Part shown: piece by piece, positions 1 to 9,031 of the stretch
Layout of the letters: every line of letters starts with the position of its first letter
Numbering within the stretch: the stretch's first letter is position 1
Origin: Pelagibacteraceae bacterium AG-430-F16
Lineage (GTDB): Bacteria; Pseudomonadota; Alphaproteobacteria; Pelagibacterales; Pelagibacteraceae
Direction: 5' to 3'
Length of the DNA: 64,000 nt
Assembly (NCBI GenBank): GCA_003213015.1
Contig: QCOG01000003.1
Location: 124,001 to 188,000 of the forward strand
Program-made: the position numbers and the translations under genes
The notes under the pieces: model-generated
What the model saw: only the letters and a program-made list of their open reading frames with translations
What the model was told of the DNA's origin: nothing
The model's database searches: none

Positions 1-267
1 TATAAAACGTAAAAGATTTTTATCAATTCTTTCATTCTTCTCTAATTCTCTAATTAAATCACCATTACCTTTAATCTTAAAATGAATATAATTACCCTTT
101 TTATTCTTTTTGATTAGATAAGATAAATTTAATAAACCCCATTCTTGAGTTTGAACTAAATTTCCTTTGTTTTCCTCAATAAGTCTGCAATATTTTTCTT
201 TTAAACTTTTAATTTGGCTAGGACTTATGTCCTGCCTCGCTATGATTGTATGTTCGTATAGATTCAT
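1..267 (-). CDS. rpsF: 30S ribosomal protein S6, partial (C-terminus off the left edge)
   Basis: The minus-strand reading frame begins with ATG at 267 and runs off the left edge, giving 89 residues that start MNLYEHTIIARQDIS. The opening YEHTIIARQD, the central Q-x-x-EWGLLNLSYLIKKNKKGNY block and the FKIKGNGDLIRELEKNERID stretch are the classic pattern of small-subunit protein S6, which binds S18 and 16S rRNA in the platform of the 30S particle. The family is about 95-140 residues long, so only the tail is missing. It diverges from fabD across a 76-base spacer. Downstream genes (rpsR, rplI) are expected outside the window but not seen. Confidence 0.92.
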   Translation of the reverse strand, partial: MNLYEHTIIARQDISPSQIKSLKEKYCRLIEENKGNLVQTQEWGLLNLSYLIKKNKKGNYIHFKIKGNGDLIRELEKNERIDKNLLRFI

Positions 268-298
268 TACTAATTTTATATAAAAAATTTGATATACT

Positions 299-306
299 AT
301 TATAAT
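299..306. promoter_or_regulatory. candidate shared -10 region between rpsF and fabD
   Basis: The 268-343 spacer contains TATTATAATA, which reads as TATAAT on the plus strand (301-306, towards fabD) and also as TATAAT on the minus strand (299-304, towards rpsF). No good -35 box is visible for either direction. This is a divergent promoter candidate from sequence resemblance only. Confidence 0.3.
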
Positions 307-343
307 ACTTCTATTACAAGACAAAAAAAAAAGTTAAAAAAAG

Positions 344-1273
344 ATGTTTTCTATAGTTTTTCCAGGTCAAGGATCACAAAAAATTGGAATGATTAAGGAT
401 TTTTATGAGAAATATGAGCTTGTGAAAAGGTTATTTAAAGATGCAGACGCAATCTTAAATGTTCCAATTACAAAAATAATATTTGAAGGTCCAGAAAGCA
501 AATTAAACTTGACTGAAAATACTCAGCCAGCAATATTTCTGGCTAGTTATTGTATTTTTGAAATTATCAAAAAAGAATTTGGATATGATTTTAAAAAATT
601 TAAATATTTTGCAGGTCACTCTCTTGGTGAATATTCTGCTTTAGCTTGTGTAGGCTCTATAAATTTTGAAGACACTCTCAAAATTCTTCAAAAAAGAGGA
701 AAGTTCATGCAAGAAGCTGTCCCTAGTGGTGAAGGAGCGATGTTAGCTGTTTTAGGAATAGCCTCAAAAGAATTAGATAAAATCTTGGAGATGAATAACA
801 AAAAGTATCAATGTTTCATTGCAAACGATAATTCCAATCTTCAAGTAGTTGTAAGTGGTCTTAAAAAAGACATTAATTTATTGTCAAATGACTTGAATAA
901 TAAAAAAATAAAAAACTTAAATTTAAACGTAAGTGCTCCTTTTCATTGCAAATATATGAAAACTGCGTCTGAAAAAATGATTAGTTATATTAATGATTTG
1001 AAAATGAATGAGTTAGAAAAGCCCATAATATCAAATGTTACGGCTAATGAGACTAGTTCATTAAAAGAAATTAAATCGTTACTAATATCACAAATTGAAA
1101 AAAAGGTTCGTTGGTTAGAGAGCGTTGAATATATGATAAATAATGGAGTTAAAAATTTTGTAGAAATTGGTCCAGGAAAAGTGCTAACTGGTTTAATAAA
1201 AAGAATTAATAAAAATGTAAATGTAAGTTCAATAAATAGCGAGGAAGATATAAAGTTATTAATAAATGATTAA
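344..1273 (+). CDS. fabD: Malonyl-CoA:ACP transacylase
   Basis: This enzyme moves malonyl from CoA to acyl carrier protein, giving the extender unit for type II fatty acid synthesis in the cytoplasm. The 309-residue length is normal for FabD. The N-terminal GQGSQ (8-12), the nucleophile elbow GHSLGEY (91-97, Ser93) and the catalytic His201 in SAPFHCKY are all present, as is the late EIGPGKVLTGL motif. The ATG at 344 follows a purine-rich stretch without a clear ribosome binding site. It overlaps fabG by 8 bases and heads the fabD-fabG-acpP-gmk run. Confidence 0.96.
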   Translation: MFSIVFPGQGSQKIGMIKDFYEKYELVKRLFKDADAILNVPITKIIFEGPESKLNLTENTQPAIFLASYCIFEIIKKEFGYDFKKFKYFAGHSLGEYSALACVGSINFEDTLKILQKRGKFMQEAVPSGEGAMLAVLGIASKELDKILEMNNKKYQCFIANDNSNLQVVVSGLKKDINLLSNDLNNKKIKNLNLNVSAPFHCKYMKTASEKMISYINDLKMNELEKPIISNVTANETSSLKEIKSLLISQIEKKVRWLESVEYMINNGVKNFVEIGPGKVLTGLIKRINKNVNVSSINSEEDIKLLIND

Positions 1274-2003
1274 TCTTAAAAATAAAAGAGCCGTCGTAAC
1301 AGGTGCTACTGGTGGTATTGGATACTCGATTTTAAAAAAGTTTCATTCGGAAGGTGCAACTGTGTTTGGTTCAGGTACAAATGAAGAAAAATTAAACAAA
1401 CTTAAGAGTGATTTTAATGGGGTGATATTAAAAAAATTCGATATATCAAAACATGATGAAATTGAAAAATTTGTAGAAACTGTTTGCGATGAACTAAAGG
1501 GCTGTCCAGATATACTAATTAATAATGCAGGTATTACGAAAGATAATTTATCTTTAAGAATGTCACAAACCGAATGGCAACAAGTAATAGATACAAACCT
1601 CACTTCTACTTTTTTGTTATGTAAGTTCTTTTTAAAAAAGATGATTAAAAATAAATCTGGTAAAATAATAAATATTACTTCAGTCGTCGGTCACACTGGA
1701 AATGTAGGCCAAGCAAATTACGCCGCTTCCAAATCTGGTATTATTGGTATGAGCAAAAGTTTGGCCCTGGAATATGCAAAAAAGAATATCAATATTAATT
1801 GTATATCACCTGGATTTATCAAAACAAACATGACAGAAAAAATAGACCCGAGATTTAAGGAATTGATTCTTGCAAAAATACCGTCAAATAGATTGGGAGA
1901 ACCATCAGACGTAGCTAATGTTGCTGCTTTTTTATCATCGGAAATGTCAAATTATATCACCGGAGAAACGATACACGTTAATGGAGGTATGTATTTGGGT
2001 TGA
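1266..2003 (+). CDS. fabG: 3-oxoacyl-ACP reductase
   Basis: This is the NADPH-dependent ketoreductase of fatty acid elongation, a short-chain dehydrogenase of 245 residues, the usual FabG length. The cofactor motif TGATGGIG lies at 12-19, NNAG at 86-89, and the catalytic Ser139, Tyr152 and Lys156 sit in ITSVVGHTG and NYAASKSG. The C-terminal YITGETIHVNGGMYLG ending is characteristic of FabG rather than other SDRs. It overlaps the fabD 3' end by 8 bases, suggesting translational coupling. Confidence 0.96.
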   Translation: MINLKNKRAVVTGATGGIGYSILKKFHSEGATVFGSGTNEEKLNKLKSDFNGVILKKFDISKHDEIEKFVETVCDELKGCPDILINNAGITKDNLSLRMSQTEWQQVIDTNLTSTFLLCKFFLKKMIKNKSGKIINITSVVGHTGNVGQANYAASKSGIIGMSKSLALEYAKKNININCISPGFIKTNMTEKIDPRFKELILAKIPSNRLGEPSDVANVAAFLSSEMSNYITGETIHVNGGMYLG

Positions 2004-2051
2004 CAAAAGTTCTTTTTTATTTATTAAGAAAAAATCAAACAAAGGATCAAA

Positions 2052-2291
2052 ATGGCAGAAGATATATCAAGCAAAGTAAAAAAAATTGTTGCAGACCACC
2101 TTGGCATAGATGAAGCGAAGGTTACTGAAGAAGCTAGTTTCATCGATGATTTGGGAGCAGATAGCTTAGACACTGTTGAATTAGTTATGGCTTTCGAGGA
2201 AGAATTTGGATCAGAAATTTCAGATAGTGAGGCTGAAAAAATTCTTACAGTAGGCGATGCAATTAAATTTATTGAAAACAAAAGTAATTAA
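2052..2291 (+). CDS. acpP: Acyl carrier protein
   Basis: A 79-residue acidic helical protein that carries growing acyl chains on a phosphopantetheine arm. The attachment motif [12 protein letters not shown] is intact, with Ser38 as the modified residue, and the following helix ([16 protein letters not shown]) is typical. It lies 48 bases after fabG and only 6 bases before gmk. In many alphaproteobacteria fabF follows acpP directly; here it does not. Identification is secure. Confidence 0.97.
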   Translation: MAEDISSKVKKIVADHLGIDEAKVTEEASFIDDLGADSLDTVELVMAFEEEFGSEISDSEAEKILTVGDAIKFIENKSN

Positions 2292-2297
2292 TTTTTA

Positions 2298-2930
2298 ATG
2301 CCCTCAATGAGTGAAGGGATAATGGTAATTCTTTCATCCCCGTCTGGAGCAGGGAAAACAACCTTAGTTAAACTTATATCAGAAAGAAAAGGTTTCGTTA
2401 CATCGATATCACATACAACAAGAACACCAAGATCAAACGAGGTGGATGGGGAAGACTATTATTTTGTGAATAACGAAAAATTCGAAGAGATGATTAAAAA
2501 TAATGAATTTTTAGAATATGCAAAAGTTTTTAACAATTTTTATGGAACAACTAAATCAAATATATTTGATGAATTGAGCAAAGGCAATAATGTTATTTTT
2601 GATATTGACTGGCAAGGTACAAATCTAATTATATCACAAAAATTAAAAAATAAATTGGTGACTTTTTTTATTTTGCCACCGAGCAGGGAAGAGCTATTCA
2701 AGAGACTCTCAAATAGAGACATGAAAGATAAACTAATAGCAGAGGAAAGAATGAAACAGTTTGATAGAGATGTTTTACACTGGAAGGATTATAACTATGT
2801 GATAATCAATAATAATCTTGAAGTTTGTTATAGACAAATATCAGAGCATATAGATTGCGAAATCAGCAACAAGAAAAGTGATTATGAGATAGATTCAATT
2901 AAAAGACATATAAAAAAATTAACCACTTAA
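2298..2930 (+). CDS. gmk: Guanylate kinase
   Basis: This enzyme phosphorylates GMP to GDP with ATP, feeding GTP and dGTP pools. The P-loop [10 protein letters not shown] lies near residues 13-22, followed by the GMP-binding [20 protein letters not shown] stretch and the lid arginines in LSNRDM. The 210-residue length fits. The true start could be ATG 2298 or the in-frame ATG 2307, and neither has a clear ribosome binding site. Its last 12 bases overlap the 3' end of the convergent rsmA gene. Confidence 0.95.
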   Translation: MPSMSEGIMVILSSPSGAGKTTLVKLISERKGFVTSISHTTRTPRSNEVDGEDYYFVNNEKFEEMIKNNEFLEYAKVFNNFYGTTKSNIFDELSKGNNVIFDIDWQGTNLIISQKLKNKLVTFFILPPSREELFKRLSNRDMKDKLIAEERMKQFDRDVLHWKDYNYVIINNNLEVCYRQISEHIDCEISNKKSDYEIDSIKRHIKKLTT

Positions 2931-3704
2931 ATTTTCATATTCATTTACAATCTTTAAATATTTATCAACGTTGAGATTCTGTGGTCTATCTGATGGGTTG
3001 ATATTAAATTTTTTATAATCAAACTTTAAATTTTTAAATAAAATATTGATAGGTTTTTTTATCATTTTTCTTCTTTGGCTAAAAAAAATTCTGGTTATTT
3101 TTTCTAGATTTCTTGGATCTTCTATCTTATGTATTTTCTTCTTTGGAATAAATTCTAAAACTGTACTATGAACCTTCGGCTTTGGAAAAAAACTATTTGG
3201 CTTAACATCGGTAACTTTTCTAATATCAAATTTCCATTTAGATAAAATTGTGATTCTGCTGTAACTTTTAGAATTTACGTCTGCTATAATTCTTTCTGCA
3301 ACTTCTTTTTGAAACATCAATATCATTTTTGATACACTAAGCTCATTATTAAGACACCAAGTTGATAAAATTTTGGTAGAAATATTGTAAGGAAGGTTAC
3401 CTAAAATTAGAAAATTTCTTTTAGAGTAAAATTCGAATGGTAATGTTAAAATATCTTTTGTAATAATTTTGATCTTATTTAAAAATTTTTTTTCAAGAAT
3501 ACTTGTAAGATTTTTGTCTTTTTCGATTACAATAATTTTTTTTGGGTTTTGAGAAATTATTAGTTCCGTTAAATTACCTGTCCCAGGGCCAACTTCAAGT
3601 ATCTCATCTTTAGGACCAATATTTGATGCATGAATAATTTTATCGATTATATTTTTATCATGTAAAAAATTTTGTCCTAAACTTTTTTTAGGCTTTAATT
3701 GCAT
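2919..3704 (-). CDS. rsmA: 16S rRNA (adenine1518-N6/adenine1519-N6)-dimethyltransferase
   Basis: RsmA (KsgA) dimethylates two adjacent adenines in the 3' terminal hairpin of 16S rRNA late in 30S assembly. The protein opens with [12 protein letters not shown], has the SAM-binding [11 protein letters not shown] (37-47) and the catalytic NLPYNIS motif, and ends with a helical domain containing [11 protein letters not shown]. At 261 residues the length is normal. It is the last gene of the lptF-lptG-lptD-surA-pdxA-rsmA run, an order shared by many proteobacteria. Confidence 0.95.
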   Translation of the reverse strand: MQLKPKKSLGQNFLHDKNIIDKIIHASNIGPKDEILEVGPGTGNLTELIISQNPKKIIVIEKDKNLTSILEKKFLNKIKIITKDILTLPFEFYSKRNFLILGNLPYNISTKILSTWCLNNELSVSKMILMFQKEVAERIIADVNSKSYSRITILSKWKFDIRKVTDVKPNSFFPKPKVHSTVLEFIPKKKIHKIEDPRNLEKITRIFFSQRRKMIKKPINILFKNLKFDYKKFNINPSDRPQNLNVDKYLKIVNEYENLSG

Positions 3705-4653
3705 ATTTATTCAAAAAACTAAATGCTTGTATCAGACTATCTGGATTTGATTTATCTAATCCAAACATTTTATAATTTGGTCCATGATCTGGTGTAATTC
3801 TGATAAAAGGTAAACCGATTGTAATATTAATCGCATCGAAACCGAAAATTGTTTTCATTGGTCCGAGCACTTGATCGTGATACATCCCAACAATTATATT
3901 AAATTTTTTTCTGTTTTCTTTTAAAAAAACTGTATCTGCAGAAAAAGGACCTAAGACTTTTACTTTTTTTTTTTTTAAAATTCTAATAGCAGGCAAAATC
4001 TCGGTTTTTTCAATATCTTTCCCTTCAAATGTTTCACAATGTGGATTAAGTCCTGTAACAGCTATCGTTGGTTTAAAACCTAAAAATTTTTTATAAAACC
4101 TATTAATACTATTTATCTTACTAATGATTATTTTTTTTTTTATTTTTTGAGCGACTTTTTTTATTGGAATATGCGTAGTAATTGGACTTACACTAAGCTC
4201 TTTATTAAAAAGAAACATGACTTCATTACTAGATCTAGTTTTGAAAGCCAAAAATTCTGTTATACCGTTGAATTTTCCCTTAAGAAAAGTAGTTTTTGAA
4301 ATAGGACCGTTAATCAAAGCTAAAGAATCATCTTTTTTGAGCAAATTTAAAGCAACTTCGAAAGACTTTTTAATATAAGAATTCTTTTTTAACAAAGATA
4401 AGTTTTTAAAGTTAAATGGAATATCAATATTATAAATATTATTTTTACGTAAATCTTTTTGATTGTCAAAATTTTTTAGATTTATTTTTACCTTCAGTCT
4501 CTTAAGTTCTTTTTGAAATAGTTTTTTCGAACCAATTATTACGATTGGAAATTTTATACTTTTAAATATTTTTTTTTTTAGAGTTTTTATAAGAATCTCG
4601 TTAAAAATACTTCTTGGATCACCACATACAATTATTACAGATTTACTTTTCAT
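3688..4653 (-). CDS. pdxA: 4-hydroxythreonine-4-phosphate dehydrogenase
   Basis: PdxA oxidises 4-phosphohydroxy-L-threonine in the DXP-dependent route to pyridoxal 5'-phosphate. Motifs include GDPRSIFNEI near the N-terminus, NGPISK, THIPI, GLNPHCETFEG, GMYHDQVLGPMK and NITIGLPFIRITPDHG. The final loop reads DHGPNY where most PdxA proteins have DHGTA. I chose ATG 4653 because the protein then begins directly with the conserved strand before GDP; the frame stays open upstream inside surA. It overlaps surA by 11 bases and rsmA by 17. Confidence 0.9.
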   Translation of the reverse strand: MKSKSVIIVCGDPRSIFNEILIKTLKKKIFKSIKFPIVIIGSKKLFQKELKRLKVKINLKNFDNQKDLRKNNIYNIDIPFNFKNLSLLKKNSYIKKSFEVALNLLKKDDSLALINGPISKTTFLKGKFNGITEFLAFKTRSSNEVMFLFNKELSVSPITTHIPIKKVAQKIKKKIIISKINSINRFYKKFLGFKPTIAVTGLNPHCETFEGKDIEKTEILPAIRILKKKKVKVLGPFSADTVFLKENRKKFNIIVGMYHDQVLGPMKTIFGFDAINITIGLPFIRITPDHGPNYKMFGLDKSNPDSLIQAFSFLNKYAIKA

Positions 4654-5572
4654 ATATCTCAGCGTCATTGTAGATTCTTTTGTAATACAAAGTAGAAAAT
4701 CTTGTAAATTGTCTTTGCCTTTCAAATTCAATCATTTTTTGTAATTGGACTTCTTTATTAAATTCAATACTTTCAGTTTTAATATCTTCTAATTTGAGTA
4801 TTAAAAAACCACCACTAGTAATTATAGGTTTAGTAAAATTTCCAACACTTAATTCATTAAGCTCATCCCTAATTTCTTTTGAGAGTTGATTTTTATAAAT
4901 CCAACCTAGATTTCCCCCACTTTTTTTACTATCAGACAAGCTGTAAACCCTTGCTGTTTCCTCAAATCCAATTTCATTTATACTCTCTTTAATTTCATTA
5001 TATTTAAGCTCAAGATCATTTTTATTTTTAACTGTAAAAATTATTTCTGAAAGCAAAAGATTATCAACCATTTCTTTGTCAAAATTTTCAATCTCCTTAC
5101 TTAAGAGATCCTGATCAATTTCTATTTCATTTTTAAAAGTTTTAACGACTAAGTCGTTCCATGAAATTTCAATCGATATTTTTTCTTTAACTCTTTCAAT
5201 ATCTATATCGTTTTGTGATAAATAGCTTTCAAACTCTGCTAAACTAGAAATACCGATACTAGAATATATATCTCCAATAATTTTTGATAATAATATTTTG
5301 TTGGTAACAATTTTATATTTTTTTTCTATTTCAATTTTTTTAATTTTTTCATTGATCAAGGAATTTTTAGCATATTCGAAAATACGACTTTGATCTAATT
5401 TTTTTAAGTTTGGGTTTAAAGAAACTAAATACTTTTTTTCAAAATCAACATCTATGTTGGTTATTATTTCCTGGTTTATTTTAGCAACTATAAAAACCTC
5501 ACTATAAACATTTTTTAAAGGAACTATGTTTAAAATTAAAATGATAAAAATCTTAAAAAAAAATTTTTTCAT
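4643..5572 (-). CDS. surA: Periplasmic chaperone / peptidyl-prolyl isomerase SurA
   Basis: SurA escorts outer-membrane proteins across the periplasm. The N-terminus is a signal peptide (residues 1-24, lysines followed by FIILILNIVPL), then a SurA N-domain (VAKINQEIITNIDVDFEKKYL), and one parvulin domain in which LSEIIF, YSLSDSKKSGGNLGWIYKNQL and GFLILKL are recognisable. At 309 residues it is shorter than E. coli SurA (428), which has two parvulin domains; the single-domain form is common in alphaproteobacteria. Its position just after lptD fits the role of SurA in LptD folding. Confidence 0.88.
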   Translation of the reverse strand: MKKFFFKIFIILILNIVPLKNVYSEVFIVAKINQEIITNIDVDFEKKYLVSLNPNLKKLDQSRIFEYAKNSLINEKIKKIEIEKKYKIVTNKILLSKIIGDIYSSIGISSLAEFESYLSQNDIDIERVKEKISIEISWNDLVVKTFKNEIEIDQDLLSKEIENFDKEMVDNLLLSEIIFTVKNKNDLELKYNEIKESINEIGFEETARVYSLSDSKKSGGNLGWIYKNQLSKEIRDELNELSVGNFTKPIITSGGFLILKLEDIKTESIEFNKEVQLQKMIEFERQRQFTRFSTLYYKRIYNDAEIYEK

Positions 5573-5574
5573 TT

Positions 5575-7959
5575 TTATCTGGCACTAGGAGTGTTTAAGG
5601 TTGCTAAAGGCACTATGGAAATTGAGAAAAACAATTCTTCAGTTGGTTTTAGTTCGTTGTCTGAATAATAATCTTTATTATATTGAATTGAAGCAGTTAA
5701 ACAATCGTTTTTATATTCATATATTAAATTATAAAACTCAGTAAAATCAGTTTTTTTATTTCTTCGAGTTCTATATTTAAGCGAATATGCATCGTTAAAT
5801 TTATAAGATGTTTCATTTGAGAGAAAGCTTTCACTTCCAATTTCATCATCCTCTTGTAAAAATTCAAAAGATGTTACGAACTTATTCACTGAAACATCCG
5901 TTTTTAACAAATTGTAATTTGATGACTCAAAGTCATTATCTATTGAAAAATTATAATTGAATTTAAAACTTTTATTGGGCTCAATTATCAGAGATCCAAT
6001 AAAGTCGGATCCTTTATTATTTAATGTTGATTTAGTTGGAAGATTAATCTCTTCGTCATCTCTCAAAACAGTTGCAATACCTGCTTTGATAATATCATTT
6101 CCATTTTCTTTCCTCTTTAGACTGTATTCTCCTCCAAGAGTTAAAGATTGGCCCCCCTCTACAGCATCATCTAAGCTTAATCTATTTTGAGTAAATATAT
6201 TATTAATATCAATTTTTCTATCTAAAGTTTTTAAATCTTTATTTGAGTTTGGGCTATACATTAAGGATCCTTTGGCCGTAAAAAAATTATCAAAAAACTT
6301 TCCCTCATTTTTTAATGGATAAGATATATCGTAGAAAATAGACCCATAATTTTCCGAACTAAATTTATTTTTATAATTTGATGAATTATCTCCCTCAGAG
6401 GTTACGTTCTTTAAAAGAAAACTAAATTTATTAACAAAACCTGATGGTGAAATTTCAGGATTTAATGAAAATTTTAAATCATTGATTAAAACTTTTTCAA
6501 AGATATTAGTATCATAATTTTTATAATTGCCTTTTGAGACAATTTCATAATCACCATTGTAATTTGACTCAATTCTCTTTGAAAATTCGTAGCTAGGGAA
6601 AATATATTCATACTTATCACTCGATTTATCATTTGTTAAATCTTCATAAGCTTCAATTTTTGTCATTAGGTTCATATCTCTACTACTTCCCCTAAAAATT
6701 AAAAATGAATTCAATAAAGATTGATTGTTATTTATTGCAGATTTAATATTATGTGTTTTCAAATAATTATCATCAGAGGTTGTTTCAAGATTCACTTCAA
6801 TTTCGCTTATATCAAATAATTCCATATTTAGTTTTTTTATGGAATTTGAAAAAAAATGGGTTTTAGATGTTGAGTCTTTCGTTTTTAAACTGAAGTCTGC
6901 CAAATATTTTGAATCTTTGTCAACTTGTCTATATTCATTTTGGAACAATCCTTCATTTTCAGAAAAGATTCTTGGGGAAAATGTCAAATCTTTGTTTTCA
7001 CTTATAACTTTATAATAAGGTAATTTAAAAGATAGTCCTAAGCTAGACGAGTCTATAATTTGAGGCGTCAAAAAACCCGATTGTCTTTTAACAGTTGGAT
7101 CAGGATGAAAAAATTTAGGAAAATATAATATTGGCTGATCATATATTTCAAGCCACGCATCTTTGTAATTAATAATTTTCTTTTCTTTATCGTGTTTAAT
7201 TTCTTTTGCTTTAATTTGCCACGGAGGACAATCGTCATTTTTTTTACAAGAGGTAAAAACTCCTTTTTTGATAATTGATTTTTTTCCATCACTAAAAAAA
7301 TAATTTCCTTTTAACCTCGGGTCATTTAGCTGATTTCCAAAAATATTTTTATTGAAATTGATATTTACATTGTCAGCTATTATTCGATTTTTTGAGAGAT
7401 CTACAATTGCGTTATCGAAATTGTAAAAATTCTTCTCAATATCTAATAATTTTACCTTTTTACCTTTAATCAATTTATCAATTGCATTATAATTTAATTG
7501 AGCAAATTCAATCTCATTTCCTAGGTTGTCTTTTATTTTGGAGCTATCATTTATCAAAATTTCCTCAGAATTCTTAAGATAAATTATTTTTTTTGTTTTA
7601 AGCCTATAATTATTTTCAATTTTTATCTCAACATTTCCTGAAGAAACAATTTTCTCTTCATTTTTATCGTAGGTTATTTTATCGCTTATAATTTCTATAT
7701 TTTCTATTTGATTTGTAATTAAGATATTTCCACTAGCTTCAAGAAATTTCTCCTCTTTATTATATCTCATTTGATCTGCATTAATAACTATTTCATCACC
7801 AGATAAAATTTTAACGCCATCATTTGCAATAATTATTTTATCTTTATCTATAATTTCTATTGATGTTGCCTCAAACTCTAATTCTTCAGAGATAGAGTGT
7901 GTAATATTAATACAAAATATTAAAAAAAAAATTAGTTTAGAAATTAAGTTACTTATCAT
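5575..7959 (-). CDS. lptD: LPS-assembly outer membrane protein LptD
   Basis: LptD is the beta-barrel through which lipopolysaccharide reaches the outer leaflet. The 794-residue protein has a signal peptide (about 1-24), an OstA-like jellyroll with repeats such as ATSIEIIDKDKIIIANDGVKI and GNILITN, then a large barrel rich in alternating hydrophobic strands. A cysteine pair (C-x5-C in SCKKNDDCPPW, followed by IKAKEIKHD) and a late cysteine in NDCLTASIQY match the disulfide-forming cysteines of the family. It overlaps lptG by 11 bases and is followed after 2 bases by surA. Confidence 0.92.
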   Translation of the reverse strand: MISNLISKLIFFLIFCINITHSISEELEFEATSIEIIDKDKIIIANDGVKILSGDEIVINADQMRYNKEEKFLEASGNILITNQIENIEIISDKITYDKNEEKIVSSGNVEIKIENNYRLKTKKIIYLKNSEEILINDSSKIKDNLGNEIEFAQLNYNAIDKLIKGKKVKLLDIEKNFYNFDNAIVDLSKNRIIADNVNINFNKNIFGNQLNDPRLKGNYFFSDGKKSIIKKGVFTSCKKNDDCPPWQIKAKEIKHDKEKKIINYKDAWLEIYDQPILYFPKFFHPDPTVKRQSGFLTPQIIDSSSLGLSFKLPYYKVISENKDLTFSPRIFSENEGLFQNEYRQVDKDSKYLADFSLKTKDSTSKTHFFSNSIKKLNMELFDISEIEVNLETTSDDNYLKTHNIKSAINNNQSLLNSFLIFRGSSRDMNLMTKIEAYEDLTNDKSSDKYEYIFPSYEFSKRIESNYNGDYEIVSKGNYKNYDTNIFEKVLINDLKFSLNPEISPSGFVNKFSFLLKNVTSEGDNSSNYKNKFSSENYGSIFYDISYPLKNEGKFFDNFFTAKGSLMYSPNSNKDLKTLDRKIDINNIFTQNRLSLDDAVEGGQSLTLGGEYSLKRKENGNDIIKAGIATVLRDDEEINLPTKSTLNNKGSDFIGSLIIEPNKSFKFNYNFSIDNDFESSNYNLLKTDVSVNKFVTSFEFLQEDDEIGSESFLSNETSYKFNDAYSLKYRTRRNKKTDFTEFYNLIYEYKNDCLTASIQYNKDYYSDNELKPTEELFFSISIVPLATLNTPSAR

Positions 7960-9031
7960 TTATCCTTACCAAATTAATCGTCGATACTATACCAATCATT
8001 AAAAGCGGTATCCAAATAGATACTACTATAGGAACTTGTTCATTTTTACCAAGTTCCTCAAAAAAGAAACTTAAATAATAAATTATGACAGAAATGAGAA
8101 TCCCAAATATCAGGTGAAATATCTTTGTTTTATTCTGTTTTATATTCATCATTATTGTTGAAGAAAGAATAGTCATCAACATTAAATAAAATGGAAATGA
8201 AAAAATTTTTTGTATCGCAGAGTCTACCTCTACAGAAGAGTAGTCCATAGCATTATATTTATTTTTTAAGTCGTTTAGTTCAAAAAACGAAAGGGACGTC
8301 AAATTGGAGAACAATGAATTTATATCTTGAAAATTTAAGTTTGTACTCAATTGAAAGTCGTTTACTCTTTGATTAGATTTTTGCTCATTATTTAATAAAG
8401 CACTATTTGATCTCCAAATTTTGTTCTCTATATTTATTTTTTCAGCATATATATTTCGAATAAAATTAAAGTTTTGATCAAATTGAACTATATCAACATT
8501 ATTTAAGATATTACCTTTCAAATCTTTTGCATTTATAATACTTGTTACTCCATCTTTAGCATCTTTAATCCAAATTCCATTTTCAGTAATAACAGCTAAA
8601 TATTTATTATCTTTAGCATACGAATTTTTGATGTTTAAATAAGAATGTTTGAGATTAGAAGATAAATTATAAAATATCGTTACTATTATTACACCAATTA
8701 GAAAACTTAAAATAGCTAATAATTTAATAATTTTTGAATTACTCAAGCCAAAATTTTTAAATGAAATATTTTCATTTTGTTCAATCAGTTTTATAAAAAA
8801 AAATTGTGTAGTAATTAAAAATATGAAAGGAAATATCTCAAATAAAATTGAAGGAATATTCAGAAAAGTTAAGAATATTGGCAATCCAATTGAAACATTT
8901 AGATCTTTAAAAAAATTAATTTCTTCAAAAATATTTAGTATGAAGGCCAGTGAAAAAAAAATAAAAACTGTCTTTATAAATGTTGATAAAAATTGCTTAC
9001 TTATATAATTTTGATAAACTTTAAATATCAT
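7949..9031 (-). CDS. lptG: LPS export ABC transporter permease LptG
   Basis: One of the two permeases that, with LptB, extract LPS from the inner membrane and feed the LptC-A-D bridge. The 360-residue protein has membrane segments at both ends (from about 14, 55, 100 and three near the C-terminus) flanking a periplasmic beta-jellyroll with ENGIWIKDAKDG, a typical LptG sequence. Its start overlaps the lptF stop by 4 bases (ATGA). Assignment as G rather than F rests on order and the GIWI motif. Confidence 0.9.
   Translation of the reverse strand: MIFKVYQNYISKQFLSTFIKTVFIFFSLAFILNIFEEINFFKDLNVSIGLPIFLTFLNIPSILFEIFPFIFLITTQFFFIKLIEQNENISFKNFGLSNSKIIKLLAILSFLIGVIIVTIFYNLSSNLKHSYLNIKNSYAKDNKYLAVITENGIWIKDAKDGVTSIINAKDLKGNILNNVDIVQFDQNFNFIRNIYAEKINIENKIWRSNSALLNNEQKSNQRVNDFQLSTNLNFQDINSLFSNLTSLSFFELNDLKNKYNAMDYSSVEVDSAIQKIFSFPFYLMLMTILSSTIMMNIKQNKTKIFHLIFGILISVIIYYLSFFFEELGKNEQVPIVVSIWIPLLMIGIVSTINLVRINDK

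Noticed and set aside
268..343. A small RNA or riboswitch in the rpsF-fabD spacer
   Set aside because: The 76 bases are almost pure A+T with no stable stem; only promoter-like hexamers are seen.
1343..1603. Minus-strand open frame of 86 codons inside fabG
   Set aside because: It is the antisense shadow of a well-conserved gene, with no start signal or family match; similar shadows lie inside many other genes.
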